DNA of 64,000 nucleotides from Desulfosporosinus sp. HMP52 (GCF_000765145.1 NZ_JMGA01000009.1:49171-113170), one strand, 5' to 3'. Shown: positions 34,079 to 43,943, counted from the stretch's first letter. A program made the numbers and translations. The notes: generated by a model from the letters alone, not told the origin.

Positions 34079-34861
34079 ATGGCCGAATTAACAACCGGTT
34101 TGATCGAAAACACAGCTGTGCTAGGCGTCAGACCGACCGTAACCTTTGTGGTGAGAATTACAAATGATGGGACCACAACAGAATCGGTGATGACTGAAGG
34201 CAGCTTCGTTATGGGGGCAATAAAAGTGCTCTATGTATTAGAGCAAATTAATTTGTTGCCCGGTGAAGCGGTGGAAAGAATATATTTTGCCGATTTCGAT
34301 GCTTTTGAATTTCAATTTACCACCAGCTCGCAGGAAATAGCAATATCGGCTTGGGGGAAGGACGCAGCAGGAAATTTAGTGGCAGCCCATCGAGTCTTAC
34401 CGGCAGAACTTGAAGAGAACACTTTACCATTAACGACAGTATTAAACTTTGCCGATTTTTTTGCCCTGATGCCTCCTGATAATGCAGCAACAGTTGCTCC
34501 CGGTACTGACGTAAGCTTTCCCCAAGACGGACCTACCAGCGCAACAACTATTACAAGAATTAGTGATACCGAATTTAACTTGTCTGCAATCGGCACTTAT
34601 CAGGTTTTGTTTCAGGTAAGTGTGAGCGAGGCGGGTCAGTTGATTTTAACTCTCAATGGAGCCGACTTGGCATATACTGTAGTCGGGCGGGCAACAGGTA
34701 CCTCTCAAATAGTGGGAATGGCTTATGTGACTACAACAGTCGCCGATTCAGTGCTCACTGTCCGAAACCCTGCCGGCAATGCAACAGCGCTAACCATTAC
34801 CCCTATCGCCGGAGGAACAAGGCCTGTTTCGGCTCATCTAGTTATCACACAAGTCGCCTAG
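34079..34861 (+). CDS. BclA-like spore-surface (exosporium) protein without collagen repeats
   Basis: About 260 aa starting at ATG 34079 behind GTGGAGGA. The N-terminal half (about 1-115) is an unrecognised beta-rich domain. The C-terminal half (about 120-260) matches the TNF-like BclA C-terminal domain: NFADFFALMPPDNAATVAPGTDVSFP, TYQVLFQVSVSEAGQLILTLNG, VLTVRNPAGNATALTITP and SAHLVITQ. Such domains trimerise on spore or exosporium surfaces. A terminator follows at once. A collagen-bearing relative lies at the right edge of the window. Confidence 0.78.
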   Translation: MAELTTGLIENTAVLGVRPTVTFVVRITNDGTTTESVMTEGSFVMGAIKVLYVLEQINLLPGEAVERIYFADFDAFEFQFTTSSQEIAISAWGKDAAGNLVAAHRVLPAELEENTLPLTTVLNFADFFALMPPDNAATVAPGTDVSFPQDGPTSATTITRISDTEFNLSAIGTYQVLFQVSVSEAGQLILTLNGADLAYTVVGRATGTSQIVGMAYVTTTVADSVLTVRNPAGNATALTITPIAGGTRPVSAHLVITQVA

Positions 34862-34882
34862 ATAAAATCCGCAGTATAGTGA

Positions 34883-34921
34883 AACTTGGTTTGTGCCTCT
34901 GGCACAAACCAAGTTTTCTTT
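34883..34921 (+). terminator. Intrinsic terminator
   Basis: AACTTGGTTTGTGCC pairs with GGCACAAACCAAGTT around TCT, followed by TTCTTT. Very strong; closes the BclA-like gene. Confidence 0.88.
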
Positions 34922-35015
34922 ACGTTTACCTTGCTTTTACTAATGCTCGTGTCTTTTACCTTGGTAAATTCTAAAATGAACATATAGAAGGTGGTCATTG
35001 TGACTTTCGTCTCGT

Positions 35016-35183
35016 CTATACTAATGCTCCATACATAGGTGGTGTCTTTGTCCAGCCTTTTGCTTTTCCGTATTTTAGGAATTTATCATAGGAACTCATT
35101 TCATCTTTAAATAAATCGATGAATGTTTTGCGCAGGCTGTCATTTCTTACCGTCTCCATTACTGCCCTCATGTGTAAGTCAAT
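35016..35183 (-). pseudogene. DUF3231 protein, C-terminal part (separated by IS insertion)
   Basis: Reads IDLHMRAVMETVRNDSLRKT...PPMYGALV, stop at 35016. This is the last 55 residues of a DUF3231 protein whose first part lies at 37071-37874. Removing the IS and one copy of the 8-bp target repeat joins LLTSLQNS to IDLHMRAV in frame and restores a protein of about 323 aa, the family length. Confidence 0.85.
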
Positions 35184-35191
35184 AGAATTCT
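35184..35191. repeat. Target-site duplication, left copy
   Basis: AGAATTCT, identical to 37071-37078 on the other side of the element. The 8-bp sequence is itself a palindrome. Confidence 0.9.
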
Positions 35192-37070
35192 GGCTCTTTC
35201 CACAGTTAGTTGAATTTTGGCCTTTTTTCAAGCCGTAACAGTTTTTTCCTTAACATTTCAAAACTATTACGACCATACATTATCCTCTTTATAACCTTAA
35301 GTTTATTTACGCTACCTTCGGCAAGTCCGTTATTGTATTCGTATTTAATGGCATTTTTTACTGCTGTAATATCTCTGGTAATGCCATTTATAAATGAAGT
35401 CAATTCACGAATATTTAAGCCCAAAGCCCTATGTATCCACTGTTCAATCATGCCAACATTTTTATCCAACAACATTTTCCGGAATTCATTTACGATGTCT
35501 ATGATCTCCTTGTACCTAGGATATTGACTATGTACTCTATCTAAACATTTGCTGTCCAGTCCTTTAACTTTCCCAACCTGTTTGAATAATAGCTTTATTA
35601 ACAATTTACGTTCTACTAATTCGGTATTTTCTGGCACTATATTATTAGCATTGTAAGTATTCTGAATCAGCCTTTTCAAGCCTGCTGCGTAAGTTCTTAG
35701 AGTAGAGGAAGAACCTTTATAACCTACTTGACGAATTTTGGCTTCAATTGCAGTCAAGGCAATGCCTTTATCAATTAACACATTTATTTCACCTAGGTAT
35801 GGGTCTAAGATACTTTTTCTCTTAACACTATAACTTCCATGAATTGCTGTTACACTTTCATTTAGATATTTTTTAACCGTCTGCCTAGATAACTGCAGCT
35901 CTTTGGAAATTAATCTTATAGAGAATTTTCCCTCATGCATATCCTTAACGGTATTTATCAGTTCCTGCTTTCTTAACACTTTTTGCTCATGTGAGAGGTC
36001 CATACTGCTTTTTAAATACTGATTACGTTCTTCCATGCTCATTCCCATCAATTTATCCAGCGTCCGAATATCCATATTCAACTCTTTGCAAATCTGTGTT
36101 TTGCTATAACCTTTCGCGAGCATAGAAAACGCTCGCTTAGACTTTTCTTCTAATGCTAGTTTTTTGTTAGTTAAAGATAGTTCCGATGTTGCCGTCACAT
36201 CTACCTGAGGCTTTTTAGGCATCGTAATAATTATTTTGGCCTTAAAGTATTTCATAAGAAAATCTTTGCAATACGAAGTTAAATTCTTAAGTATATGAAA
36301 TCTATCGCTTACCTGGACAGCTTTGGGATGTGCCTTAGTTATAGCATTATGGTATGAAATCGAGCCGTCTCTAGAAACGACTTTGAGGTTTGGATAGGTC
36401 TTCAACCATTCTACAACGTCTTCGCATTCCCTCGACGGAATTAAATCAATCACACGGTGAGTTTCAATATCAACCATGATTGTTCCATAAGATTCCCTTT
36501 TCCTAATTGCAAAGTCATCTATACAAACCATGGAAACTGATTCTCTATCAATTATTGGTACGTCTTTTTTTTAAAAGATTGCAAATGGTACTCTTACCTA
36601 CTTTTGCAATACTAGTATTCAATATAGCGGATGCTGTGAGAGAGCTTACATTCAGAGATAAATTGATGATTGCCTCTTCGAGGCGTTTTGTCTTTTTGCC
36701 CTTAACTGGTAGGAAGTCATAAGTTTCAGCAAAAGTGGTATGTTCACAATCTGGATTATAGCAGAGCATCTTTCTGTTGCTAAGAATTATGATCACTTTC
36801 TTATTCTGCATCGGTAAGTCTTGAAAACTTCTGTCATAATGGGAATGAGCTTTTGATGAAGGTTTTCCACAAAAGGGACAGATAGGTTCTTCTCGTGTAG
36901 ACACAACTTTGATATAAATAGTATCCTCAATAATCTTATGACTGACATACTCTAAATTGCTATCTAATAACTTAACAAATTCATCCATAGAATAGCCTCG
37001 TTTTCAGTGTTTCTGACCATTCTATTATACCATAATTTACCGTTAAATTCAACTAACTATGGAAAGAACC
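35192..37070 (-). mobile_element. ISL3-family insertion sequence (1879 bp)
   Basis: Complete IS. Terminal inverted repeats of 26 bp, 24 identical: left GGCTCTTTCCACAGTTAG... (35192-35217), right the complement of 37045-37070. The GGCTCTTT end, the 8-bp target duplication and the transposase all agree with ISL3. Inserted into a DUF3231 gene. The intact ends and exact duplication point to a fairly recent insertion. Confidence 0.93.
35206..36988 (-). CDS. ISL3-family transposase, frame broken at an A8 tract
   Basis: Two overlapping pieces. The N-terminal piece (36988 to about 36548) has a zinc-finger-like CPFCGKPSSKAHSH and CYNPDCEH. The C-terminal piece (about 36570 to 35206) has VCIDDFAIRKRESYGTIMVD, SDRFHILKN and NGLAEGSVNKLKVIKRIMYG, the ISL3 DDE core. 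At 36565-36572 the coding strand has eight A residues; seven would join the pieces into about 593 aa. The break is therefore one extra base in a homopolymer: mutation, sequencing error, or slippage-dependent expression. Confidence 0.85.
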
Positions 37071-37078
37071 AGAATTCT
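37071..37078. repeat. Target-site duplication, right copy
   Basis: AGAATTCT, matching the left copy at 35184-35191. Confidence 0.9.
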
Positions 37079-37874
37079 GAAGGCTTGTGAGAAGAATTCT
37101 ATACATAAATTGATCTTCCATTGCTTCCGGATCTATGCGCTGCACCATTTCAGCGGGTGGCCTTTCAGGTAATTGGACACTATAGTTTAGACACAGTTCC
37201 TCAAGTTTCTCGATCTGCTTTTTGACAATTATTAAGCCCATATCTAAGACAGCAATAAAGCTTGTGTCATGGGCAAAACTAATGGAGAACATGACTAATT
37301 GCAGATGATCATATCTTAAGTTTAAATGGTCCCAGAGATGGAAAGCTTCACTGATTGATAAATCCTCAGTTTTAATGGGCTTGGAGGGCTTGTAAGCCGG
37401 AGGATTGTCCTCCCAGCTCTTTAACTTACCAAATTTATAGAGTACTTGAAATTGATAGGCGTGGCCTAACAGGGCATGTTTGAAAAGTTCACGGAGTTGA
37501 TCATTACTTGTAGTAGTTCTATAGCACCGACCAAGGACAACCATTTGAGTAACTAGGTCTTCATAGATTCTCCTGTAAATATATCTATCTGTAAGCTCAT
37601 CAAGCTTTTTGTCAATCCGGATATCCACTGCGGGTCTCTTGGGCAAGGTTACAGAATAGTGGGTTGCTTTCTCTTCCAATAACTTTGATTCCTTTATAAA
37701 GGTACTTAAGAAGCGACTAAGCATAAGATCAAAATCACGGTCATGGATAAAGTTTCTATACATCTGAAGGGTTTCTATACTTCCATAACGTGCTCTTAAG
37801 GCGTTCCATAAATTGAAGGCTCCTATAATATCAATAACTTCTACACCCGATAGTTTTTTAAAGAAAGAAAACAA
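37071..37874 (-). pseudogene. DUF3231 protein, N-terminal part (disrupted by ISL3 element)
   Basis: About 268 residues to the insertion point, holding two tandem copies of the DUF3231 helical repeat: NLWNALRARYGSIETLQMYR...YSVTLPKRP and HLWDHLNLRYDHLQLVMFS...YSVQLPERPP. The family occurs in spore-forming Firmicutes and is of unknown function, with a ferritin-like helical look. Likely start TTG 37874 behind AGGTGAT. After residue SLQNS the frame enters the IS end and stops within six codons. The missing 55 residues are at 35016-35183. Confidence 0.85.
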
Positions 37875-38075
37875 AACAATCACCTCATTATAAGATTCTT
37901 TTAGTATCCGTTGGGCAGGGTGTTTTTATGCGATCAGAGAAAGGTTTGGGGAACCAGAAGCGACAACTTATTTGGAATTTGAGTGTTTAAGATAATTAAA
38001 GAAAAATAGAGGTGAAACCCAAATAATGTCCAATATATATAGATATTAAAATACGGAACGAACAGAGGTTAATTT

Positions 38076-38888
38076 GTGCAAAATCACATGAGCTTGAACG
38101 ATAGTTTTCCAGTTGTGGGCATCGGAGTCTCGCATGTTGGGGGAAAGGCGTTTAAAGCTTTTTTCAAAAATATGCCGGACGACTGTGGGATGGCCTTTGT
38201 TATTGTCGGCCGTCACGAAATGACGGTTCAGATTCTGCAGGAATACATATCTATGCCTGTTTTAGCTGTGAAAGACGATATGAAGATGATGCCCAACCAT
38301 GTGTTCATCTGCCCGAAAGATAAAGATACCGGAATTGTACGGGGTAGTTTTTATTTACGGGAACCCCTTTCTAATCCTCGAAAACCTTTAGATTATTTTT
38401 TTAGCACCCTGGCCTATGACCAGGGTGAAAATGCCATAAGTATTATTCTTTCAGGCATAAGTCATGATGGCGCGCTGGGCTCAAAAGAAATTAAAGCACA
38501 GTTTGGTATGGTCATGGTTGAGGACGGGGGCTTAGCGTGTGCTGATTCCGCTGGCAGTTCCTCGGTCTTGGAATTGGCAGATTTCATTTTGCCTATTGAG
38601 AAAATGACTGATCAGCTCCTTGTGCATAGCAAGTGGTTGCAACGAAGAGCTTCCCGGAGTATGAACGAAAAATTGAGTAAGAACTCAGAAATACTAAAGA
38701 GAGTGCTTTTCATTATCCAAATGCACAACAGCCACGATTTTTCCCTTTACAAAAAAGGGACTATTTACCGGCGTATAGAAAGCAGGATGCGCGTCTGCCA
38801 TATTCAAGATATTGAGGAGTATGTTCGCTATTTGCAGCGAAACGCTGCCGAAGTGGAACTCTTTTCAAAGCGATACTTATTAACGTAA
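38076..38888 (+). CDS. CheB-CheR fusion, N-terminal part (methylesterase domain + start of CheR), frameshifted
   Basis: First 270 residues of a CheB-CheR-PAS protein. The methylesterase domain (about 10-190) has GIGVSHVGG and SGISHDGALG, the expected Ser and Asp regions, but is shortened around the catalytic His (IVGRHEM). CheR starts at about 205 (SHDFSLYKKGTIYRRIESRM). The frame ends early at ELFSKRYLLT; one base more near 38867-38872 would give K-(D/A)-ILINVTRFFRDSEAF and continue into 38924-40957. A single-base deletion, real or a sequence error, is the simplest reading. Confidence 0.8.
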   Translation: MQNHMSLNDSFPVVGIGVSHVGGKAFKAFFKNMPDDCGMAFVIVGRHEMTVQILQEYISMPVLAVKDDMKMMPNHVFICPKDKDTGIVRGSFYLREPLSNPRKPLDYFFSTLAYDQGENAISIILSGISHDGALGSKEIKAQFGMVMVEDGGLACADSAGSSSVLELADFILPIEKMTDQLLVHSKWLQRRASRSMNEKLSKNSEILKRVLFIIQMHNSHDFSLYKKGTIYRRIESRMRVCHIQDIEEYVRYLQRNAAEVELFSKRYLLT

Positions 38889-38923
38889 CCCGTTTTTTTC
38901 GTGACTCTGAAGCCTTCGAGGTT

Positions 38924-40957
38924 TTGGAGAATCAAGTGATTCCTGATTTGCTGGCGGATAAACCGGAGGGATATAACTTGCGAATATGGATCCCCGGGTG
39001 TTCCAGCGGGGAAGAAGTTTACTCCCTGGCAATCATAATACAGGAATGCATGAACAAAGCCCGGAAGAATATGACGTTACAGATATTCGCTACAGACATT
39101 GACGAAGACGCTGTTTTAACAGCAAGGACTGGCTTATATCCCTTAAGTATCGCGGAGGATATACGCCCTGAGCGCTTAAAACGCTTTTTTAAGCTAGAAG
39201 AAAATCGATATCGGATTTCGAAGGAAATCCGAGAAACCATAATTTTTGCTTCCCATGATCTTATTAAAGACCCGCCTTTTATTAAGGTGGATATGATCAG
39301 CTGCCGAAACCTTTTAATATACTTTGAAAATTCCTTGCAAAAACGGCTTTCCAATCTTTTTCATTTCAGCCTCTTACCCAATGGAATACTCTTTTTAGGT
39401 CCTTCCGAATCCTTTGGAAGCAACACGAACCTTTATACTGTGTTAAATAGCAAATGGAAGTTATATAAACGCCGGGATGTCATTTCCAAACTCTGGGCAA
39501 ATTTTCTTCCCAATTCATCAATAATCACGGCAGCCAAAGCAAGGGCGGATTTTACAAGCATCGTCGGATCAGAAAAATCAGGAATGATTAATTCTATAGA
39601 GAAAATGTTGTTAGAAAACTATACTCCGCCCTGTTTTATCGTTAATGAAAAGGGGGATATCATCTATATCAATGGACGTAGTAGAAAATATTTTGAACTA
39701 GCTACAGGAGAAGTTAGCTTAAACATCGCAACCATGGTTAAGGAGGAAATGCGGTATAGTTTAAGGGCAGTACTTCGTCAGGCCGCTAAAACAAAAGAAG
39801 ATATTACGATTGAAGGCGTGAGGGTGATCATCAATGACGAACAAGTCACGCTTAATTTTGGTGTTAGGCCGATTGAGGAACCCGGAACATTACAGGGTTT
39901 GATCCTGGTGATCTTTGAGGAAGTTAATGCATTACCCGTTGATACTCCGCTAAGCAACATCGGTGACAGCTCGTCCAATGCTGTAACGCGGATCGACGAA
40001 CTGGAGAATGAGCTGAAGAGTACAAAAGTTCAACTATTCAGAACCATCGAAGAGATTGAATTATCCTACATGGAGACAGCGGCGGCCAACGAAGAACTAC
40101 ACTCCGCTAATGAGGAATTACAGAGTTCAAATGAAGAGATGGAGACTTCCCGAGAAGAAATGCAGTCTCTCTACGAGGAAGTCGTAACGGTTAACAATGA
40201 ACTGCAAACTAAACTGAATGAACTGGCCCACTCCAATGACGATATGACGAATCTTTTAAACAGCACAGAAATTGCCTTTATTTTTCTGGATAGCGATCTG
40301 AACATTATGCGGTATACTCCTTTAGTCCCCAGGCTTGTTAACATCATTCCTTCAGATGTTGGTCGTCCTCTGGCCCACCTTGTAACAAAGCTCCGCAAGA
40401 CGGATATTGTCTGCGAAGCTCAGAGGATTTTGGAGACATACGGCCAGATTGAGAAGGAGGTAGAAACCCTAGATGGGGTATGGTACCTGATGCGGTTAAC
40501 ACCCTATCGAACTTCCGAAAACACGGTGGCCGGTGTCGTAGTTTCTTTTGTTAATATCAGTAAACTTAAGGCACTAAATTTATTAAATACTGAGCTTAGG
40601 GACAGACGTGATTATGCCTTTAGTATCATTGAGGCCATTGGCTTCCCCCTTCTTGTGCTGGACGGTGATTTTAAGGTGCTAACAGCGAACTTGGATTTTT
40701 ACCGGGTTTTCCAGGTGAGCCCTTTAGAAACTGAAGGCACGATGCTTTCACAACTTAGCAAAGGCCGCTGGAATACTCGCGAGTTAGAGGAAAAAATCAC
40801 CACTATTATTACCGAAGGGATATCTTTTCGAAGCTTCCTCGTGGATTATGAATTCCCAGGCGTCGGCTATAAAAAAATATACCTCGATGCCCACCGGATT
40901 AACAGCAAAAAGCCATCTGCAGATTTAATCCTAGTCATCTTTAAGACGGAGAATTAA
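38924..40957 (+). CDS. CheB-CheR fusion, C-terminal part (CheR methyltransferase + coiled coil + PAS)
   Basis: Continues the gene at 38076 after a one-base frameshift; the homologous frame actually begins near 38870. CheR SAM-binding motif IPGCSSGEEVYSLAI, then IFATDIDEDAV and ISCRNLLIYF. A long coiled coil follows (about 365-440, ANEELHSANEELQSSNEEME), then PAS domains (about 445-550 and 565-670). Such proteins methylate or sense in chemotaxis-like signalling and often pair with a hybrid kinase, here the next gene, 36 bp downstream. No ribosome site suits the TTG at 38924 as an independent start. Confidence 0.82.
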   Translation: MENQVIPDLLADKPEGYNLRIWIPGCSSGEEVYSLAIIIQECMNKARKNMTLQIFATDIDEDAVLTARTGLYPLSIAEDIRPERLKRFFKLEENRYRISKEIRETIIFASHDLIKDPPFIKVDMISCRNLLIYFENSLQKRLSNLFHFSLLPNGILFLGPSESFGSNTNLYTVLNSKWKLYKRRDVISKLWANFLPNSSIITAAKARADFTSIVGSEKSGMINSIEKMLLENYTPPCFIVNEKGDIIYINGRSRKYFELATGEVSLNIATMVKEEMRYSLRAVLRQAAKTKEDITIEGVRVIINDEQVTLNFGVRPIEEPGTLQGLILVIFEEVNALPVDTPLSNIGDSSSNAVTRIDELENELKSTKVQLFRTIEEIELSYMETAAANEELHSANEELQSSNEEMETSREEMQSLYEEVVTVNNELQTKLNELAHSNDDMTNLLNSTEIAFIFLDSDLNIMRYTPLVPRLVNIIPSDVGRPLAHLVTKLRKTDIVCEAQRILETYGQIEKEVETLDGVWYLMRLTPYRTSENTVAGVVVSFVNISKLKALNLLNTELRDRRDYAFSIIEAIGFPLLVLDGDFKVLTANLDFYRVFQVSPLETEGTMLSQLSKGRWNTRELEEKITTIITEGISFRSFLVDYEFPGVGYKKIYLDAHRINSKKPSADLILVIFKTEN

Positions 40958-40993
40958 ATTTAGTTATGTTTAGATAAGGGGGGTGGTGATTGC

Positions 40994-42682
40994 ATGGATG
41001 GTGTAAAATTACGCCAAGAAGCAGAAGCAGAAGCACTGAGAAACCAAAAGAACAGAGCTATAGAGAATACTTCGGCAGATGGTTTAAGGGAGAAGATGGA
41101 GCTGGAGGTTCATCAAATCGAATTATCAATGCAAAATGAAGAATTGCAGCGTGTTGGTCTGGAGAATGAATTATCCAGGGACAAATATAGGAAGTTATAT
41201 GATTTTGCCCCAGTGGGTTTCTTTACCTGTGGGATCAATGGCCTGATCCTGGAAGTAAACCGAACTGGGGTAGCTTTATTCGAAGTGGAGAAAGATCAGT
41301 TATTGGGTAAAGACTTTACCAGCTTTGTGGTAGCTGAACACCAACACATTTTTTCTCTTTACTGCAAGTCACTGTGGCAAATGCAAATTAAGACAAAGCA
41401 GGAATGTGAGCTGAACCTCAGGAAGAATGACGGGACAGTTTTTTGTGCTTTAGTTGAAGGTATAGCAGAAAAAGAGCAAGAAAACGATGAAAAAAACACT
41501 CTCTGCTTTCTTGCGGTCAAAGATATTACCGAACGGAAGAAGAATGAGGAAGATAAATTTAGTTACCAACGGATGGAATCTTTGGGGATTTTGGCTGGGG
41601 GCATAGCCCACGATTTTAACAATCTACTGACGGTAATATTAGGTAACATCTCATTATTTAAAATGAGGAGTTTGAAGCAGGAAAAAAACCTGGATCTATT
41701 GGAAGAGGCAGAAAAAGCCTGCCGGCAGTCCACGGATTTAACCTTGCAGTTGTTGACCTTTGCCAAGGGGGGGAAGCCCCTTAAAGAGGTGATATCCATT
41801 GTACCATTACTTAAGGATACCGTCATTTTTGCTATGAGGGGTTCCAATGTGCGTTATGAACTTGAATTGTCCGATGATTTATGGATGGTTGAGGTTGATG
41901 GTGGACATATCAGACAGGTGGTGAATAATCTGGTCATCAATGCCCAGCAGGCCATGCCCAATGGGGGAACGGTGTCTTTGAGGTGTGAGAATAAATACTT
42001 GACTGAGGAAGAGGGACTGCCATTAAACGTAGGCCCCTATCTAAAGATAACTGTGGAAGATCACGGCGTTGGCATCCATAAAGACCAGGTGAACAAGATT
42101 TTTGATCCTTATTTTACGACAAAGGCTCTAGGTAACGGGTTAGGACTAGCTACTTCTTATTCCATAGTCAAGCGGCACAATGGTCACATTAGGGTTGAGT
42201 CCGAACCAGGTCAAGGGACAGCTGTATCTGTCTACCTTCCAGCTATACCAGGAATGGCTCTGTCAGAGAAGAAGGCTATAGAACCGTTTCTTTCCGGGCA
42301 GGGCAAAATTTTGGTTATGGATGATCAAGCTTCCATACGAGAAGTTATCGGCGGAATGCTGACCCAGTTGGGTTGCGAACCTGCCTTTGCTGTAGATGGA
42401 GAGGAAGCCATCCTTCTTTACAGGGAAGCCAGTGAGAGGGGCGAGCCCTATGATGCGGTTATTTTCGATCTAACTGTTCCCGGTGGAGCAGGTGGCAGAC
42501 AGGCCTTAGAGGAGATCATTAAAATCGATCCCCAGGTCAAAGCGATAACCTCCAGCGGCTACTGTAACGACGCCATTATGACTGATTTTAAAAAGTATGG
42601 ATTTAAAGCGGCTTTACCTAAGCCTTTTTGCCTGGAGGAGCTAAGCAGAGTCCTTAGGAATGCTGTTATGGACTCCGTGTAA
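40994..42682 (+). CDS. PAS hybrid histidine kinase with receiver domain
   Basis: 562 aa. N-terminal coiled coil (about 1-65), PAS domain (about 70-180, YDFAPVGFFTC), HisKA with GGIAHDFNNLL (phospho-acceptor His near 202), HATPase (VNNLVINAQQAM, VEDHGVGI, GNGLGLATSYSIV), and a C-terminal receiver (ILVMDDQ; VIFDLTVPGG carries the acceptor Asp; final Lys in LPKPF). Soluble, no membrane segments. Cotranscribed with the CheB-CheR-PAS gene and a likely partner for it. ATG start behind GGGGGGTGGTGA. Confidence 0.9.
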   Translation: MDGVKLRQEAEAEALRNQKNRAIENTSADGLREKMELEVHQIELSMQNEELQRVGLENELSRDKYRKLYDFAPVGFFTCGINGLILEVNRTGVALFEVEKDQLLGKDFTSFVVAEHQHIFSLYCKSLWQMQIKTKQECELNLRKNDGTVFCALVEGIAEKEQENDEKNTLCFLAVKDITERKKNEEDKFSYQRMESLGILAGGIAHDFNNLLTVILGNISLFKMRSLKQEKNLDLLEEAEKACRQSTDLTLQLLTFAKGGKPLKEVISIVPLLKDTVIFAMRGSNVRYELELSDDLWMVEVDGGHIRQVVNNLVINAQQAMPNGGTVSLRCENKYLTEEEGLPLNVGPYLKITVEDHGVGIHKDQVNKIFDPYFTTKALGNGLGLATSYSIVKRHNGHIRVESEPGQGTAVSVYLPAIPGMALSEKKAIEPFLSGQGKILVMDDQASIREVIGGMLTQLGCEPAFAVDGEEAILLYREASERGEPYDAVIFDLTVPGGAGGRQALEEIIKIDPQVKAITSSGYCNDAIMTDFKKYGFKAALPKPFCLEELSRVLRNAVMDSV

Positions 42683-42764
42683 TCCTTAGCGCTCCGGTCG
42701 GCATTTATCGATATTCCGAAGGATTCCTTTGAAGTTGTGTGAGGTGCATCATTCTTTATGTCTT

Positions 42765-42800
42765 GCCAGAACGTTTTTGACGCTCTGGCTTCTTATTTTT
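42765..42800 (+). terminator. Intrinsic terminator
   Basis: GCCAGAACG pairs with CGCTCTGGC (8 of 9) around TTTTTGA, followed by TTCTTATTTTT. An outer ATTCTTTATG/CATAAAGAAT pair extends the structure (42751-42810). About 85 bp after the kinase gene. Confidence 0.75.
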
Positions 42801-42810
42801 CATAAAGAAT

Positions 42811-43408
42811 TATTAAATTATAAATTTCTCTGCAAAAGCCATCTAGTTAATTCCTGTAATATTCCATTCAACAAAAGTGAATTCTATAAAACCTAAAAAT
42901 AAAAGACGTTAGTTAAACATATTATTCAGATGTAACTCAAAAGAATGTTTGACTCATTAGGGGAGGTAATAACATAACATGAAAAGAATTAAGGCTAGAA
43001 ACACCTTAGCAATTGTAAAGGGCTCATTGGTTTAACAGGTATTATGTTGGTTGACGGAGTCTCTCGTGGAGCAAATATCTCTCGCCCCACCTCTAAACGA
43101 TTACTTGAAGCCGTCTGAAAAAACAAGTGAGCAAACAAAAGAGTTAAATAGAATAATATCCAACCTATTTACTCATATGTAAATCGCAATCTAGAAGAAA
43201 CAAAATATATAATGTAATTCATTTTCTATGGTTACAATCACGAACAAAAGTCGTTCAATATAGCTTTCGACCCTGTCAGACTTTTTTGATGCACATAATT
43301 GTGAAACTGTAAAATGTTTTCTCTTCCAACTTTATGAAATTTCTTTCTAAAATTACAACGGACAATAAACGGTCAAGTGCCTGTTGGGTGGGGTATTGGG
43401 TTAAATAA
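42811..43408. other. Gap with a decayed small ORF
   Basis: No intact gene. At about 42979-43118, behind GGGGAGGT, a small ORF reads MKRIKARNTLAIVKG, then with a one-base shift LIGLTGIMLVDGVSRGANIS...LLEAV and stop. It looks like a small secreted or membrane-anchored protein broken by a frameshift. Unrecognised. Confidence 0.3.
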
Positions 43409-43452
43409 GAAACGAACGGGTTCAGCATTTCCACGCAGAACCCGTTCGTTTC
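43409..43452. terminator. Perfect 15-bp inverted repeat
   Basis: GAAACGAACGGGTTC (43409-43423) pairs with GAACCCGTTCGTTTC (43438-43452). The core ACGGGTTCAGC ... GCAGAACCCGT is shared with the hairpin at 45605-45648, while the outer arms differ in a compensating way. Confidence 0.65.
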
Positions 43453-43477
43453 TTCCGATTTTTGTTCTAGTAACGGA

Positions 43478-43683
43478 AGTGTCACCAGTGGCAAGTCGCT
43501 AGTAGTAGACAACTACGAATACCCAATAGAAAGGAAAATAGGTTTGGTCTCAGCTTTCGCCTTTTCAAACGCTTTTTTTCCCCAAGGAAACCAGTCAACA
43601 GGATTATTTCCATGTTGAAGTAGATATGGTGATTTTTCCTTGGATAATCTATTGGGTACATTTAGAATTGTAGTCATCGGCAA
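43478..43683 (-). pseudogene. Truncated YyaL-family thioredoxin gene (copy B) with 19-nt interruption
   Basis: On the - strand it starts with ATG near 43678 behind GGGAGGTG and reads [15 protein letters not shown]...FLSIGYS, closely matching the gene at 27.9 kb. Then comes TAGTTGTCTACTACTAGCG (43497-43515), followed by TCHW. Right after that the similarity ends, the next codon being TGA. The interruption shares a run of about 16 bases with the one at 27790-27811. A dead 5' fragment of a paralogue, with its ribosome site preserved. Confidence 0.8.
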
Positions 43684-43943
43684 TCACCTCCCTAAGTAAC
43701 TAGATTTAAACATAGTTTGGCCTTATAGATATATATAATACCAGTTAATAGTGTTTTAGTTAATATTTCGTATCAGTCCACATGGGAAGTATCCTTCCTA
43801 ATTTCGTATACAAACCCTGACGTATATACAGGTAAGGTTTTATTTATCGAGGTCGGTTTTTGGTATAAATCAATACCAAATAACGCTTGAAAAGAAAGAA
43901 GATTTGTTGTTAATTAAAGGATTTTGGTTGTTAGAGTAGAATA

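Noticed and set aside
38924..40957. Independent CheR gene starting at TTG 38924
   Set aside because: CheR-homologous sequence continues upstream of this TTG in the same frame and no ribosome site precedes it; it is the frameshifted remainder of the gene from 38076.
43476..43490. In-frame TGA right after CHW in YyaL copy B as selenocysteine (CHWU)
   Set aside because: Similarity to the family ends at this point and the downstream sequence is unrelated and AT-rich, so the fragment is a truncation, not a selenoprotein.
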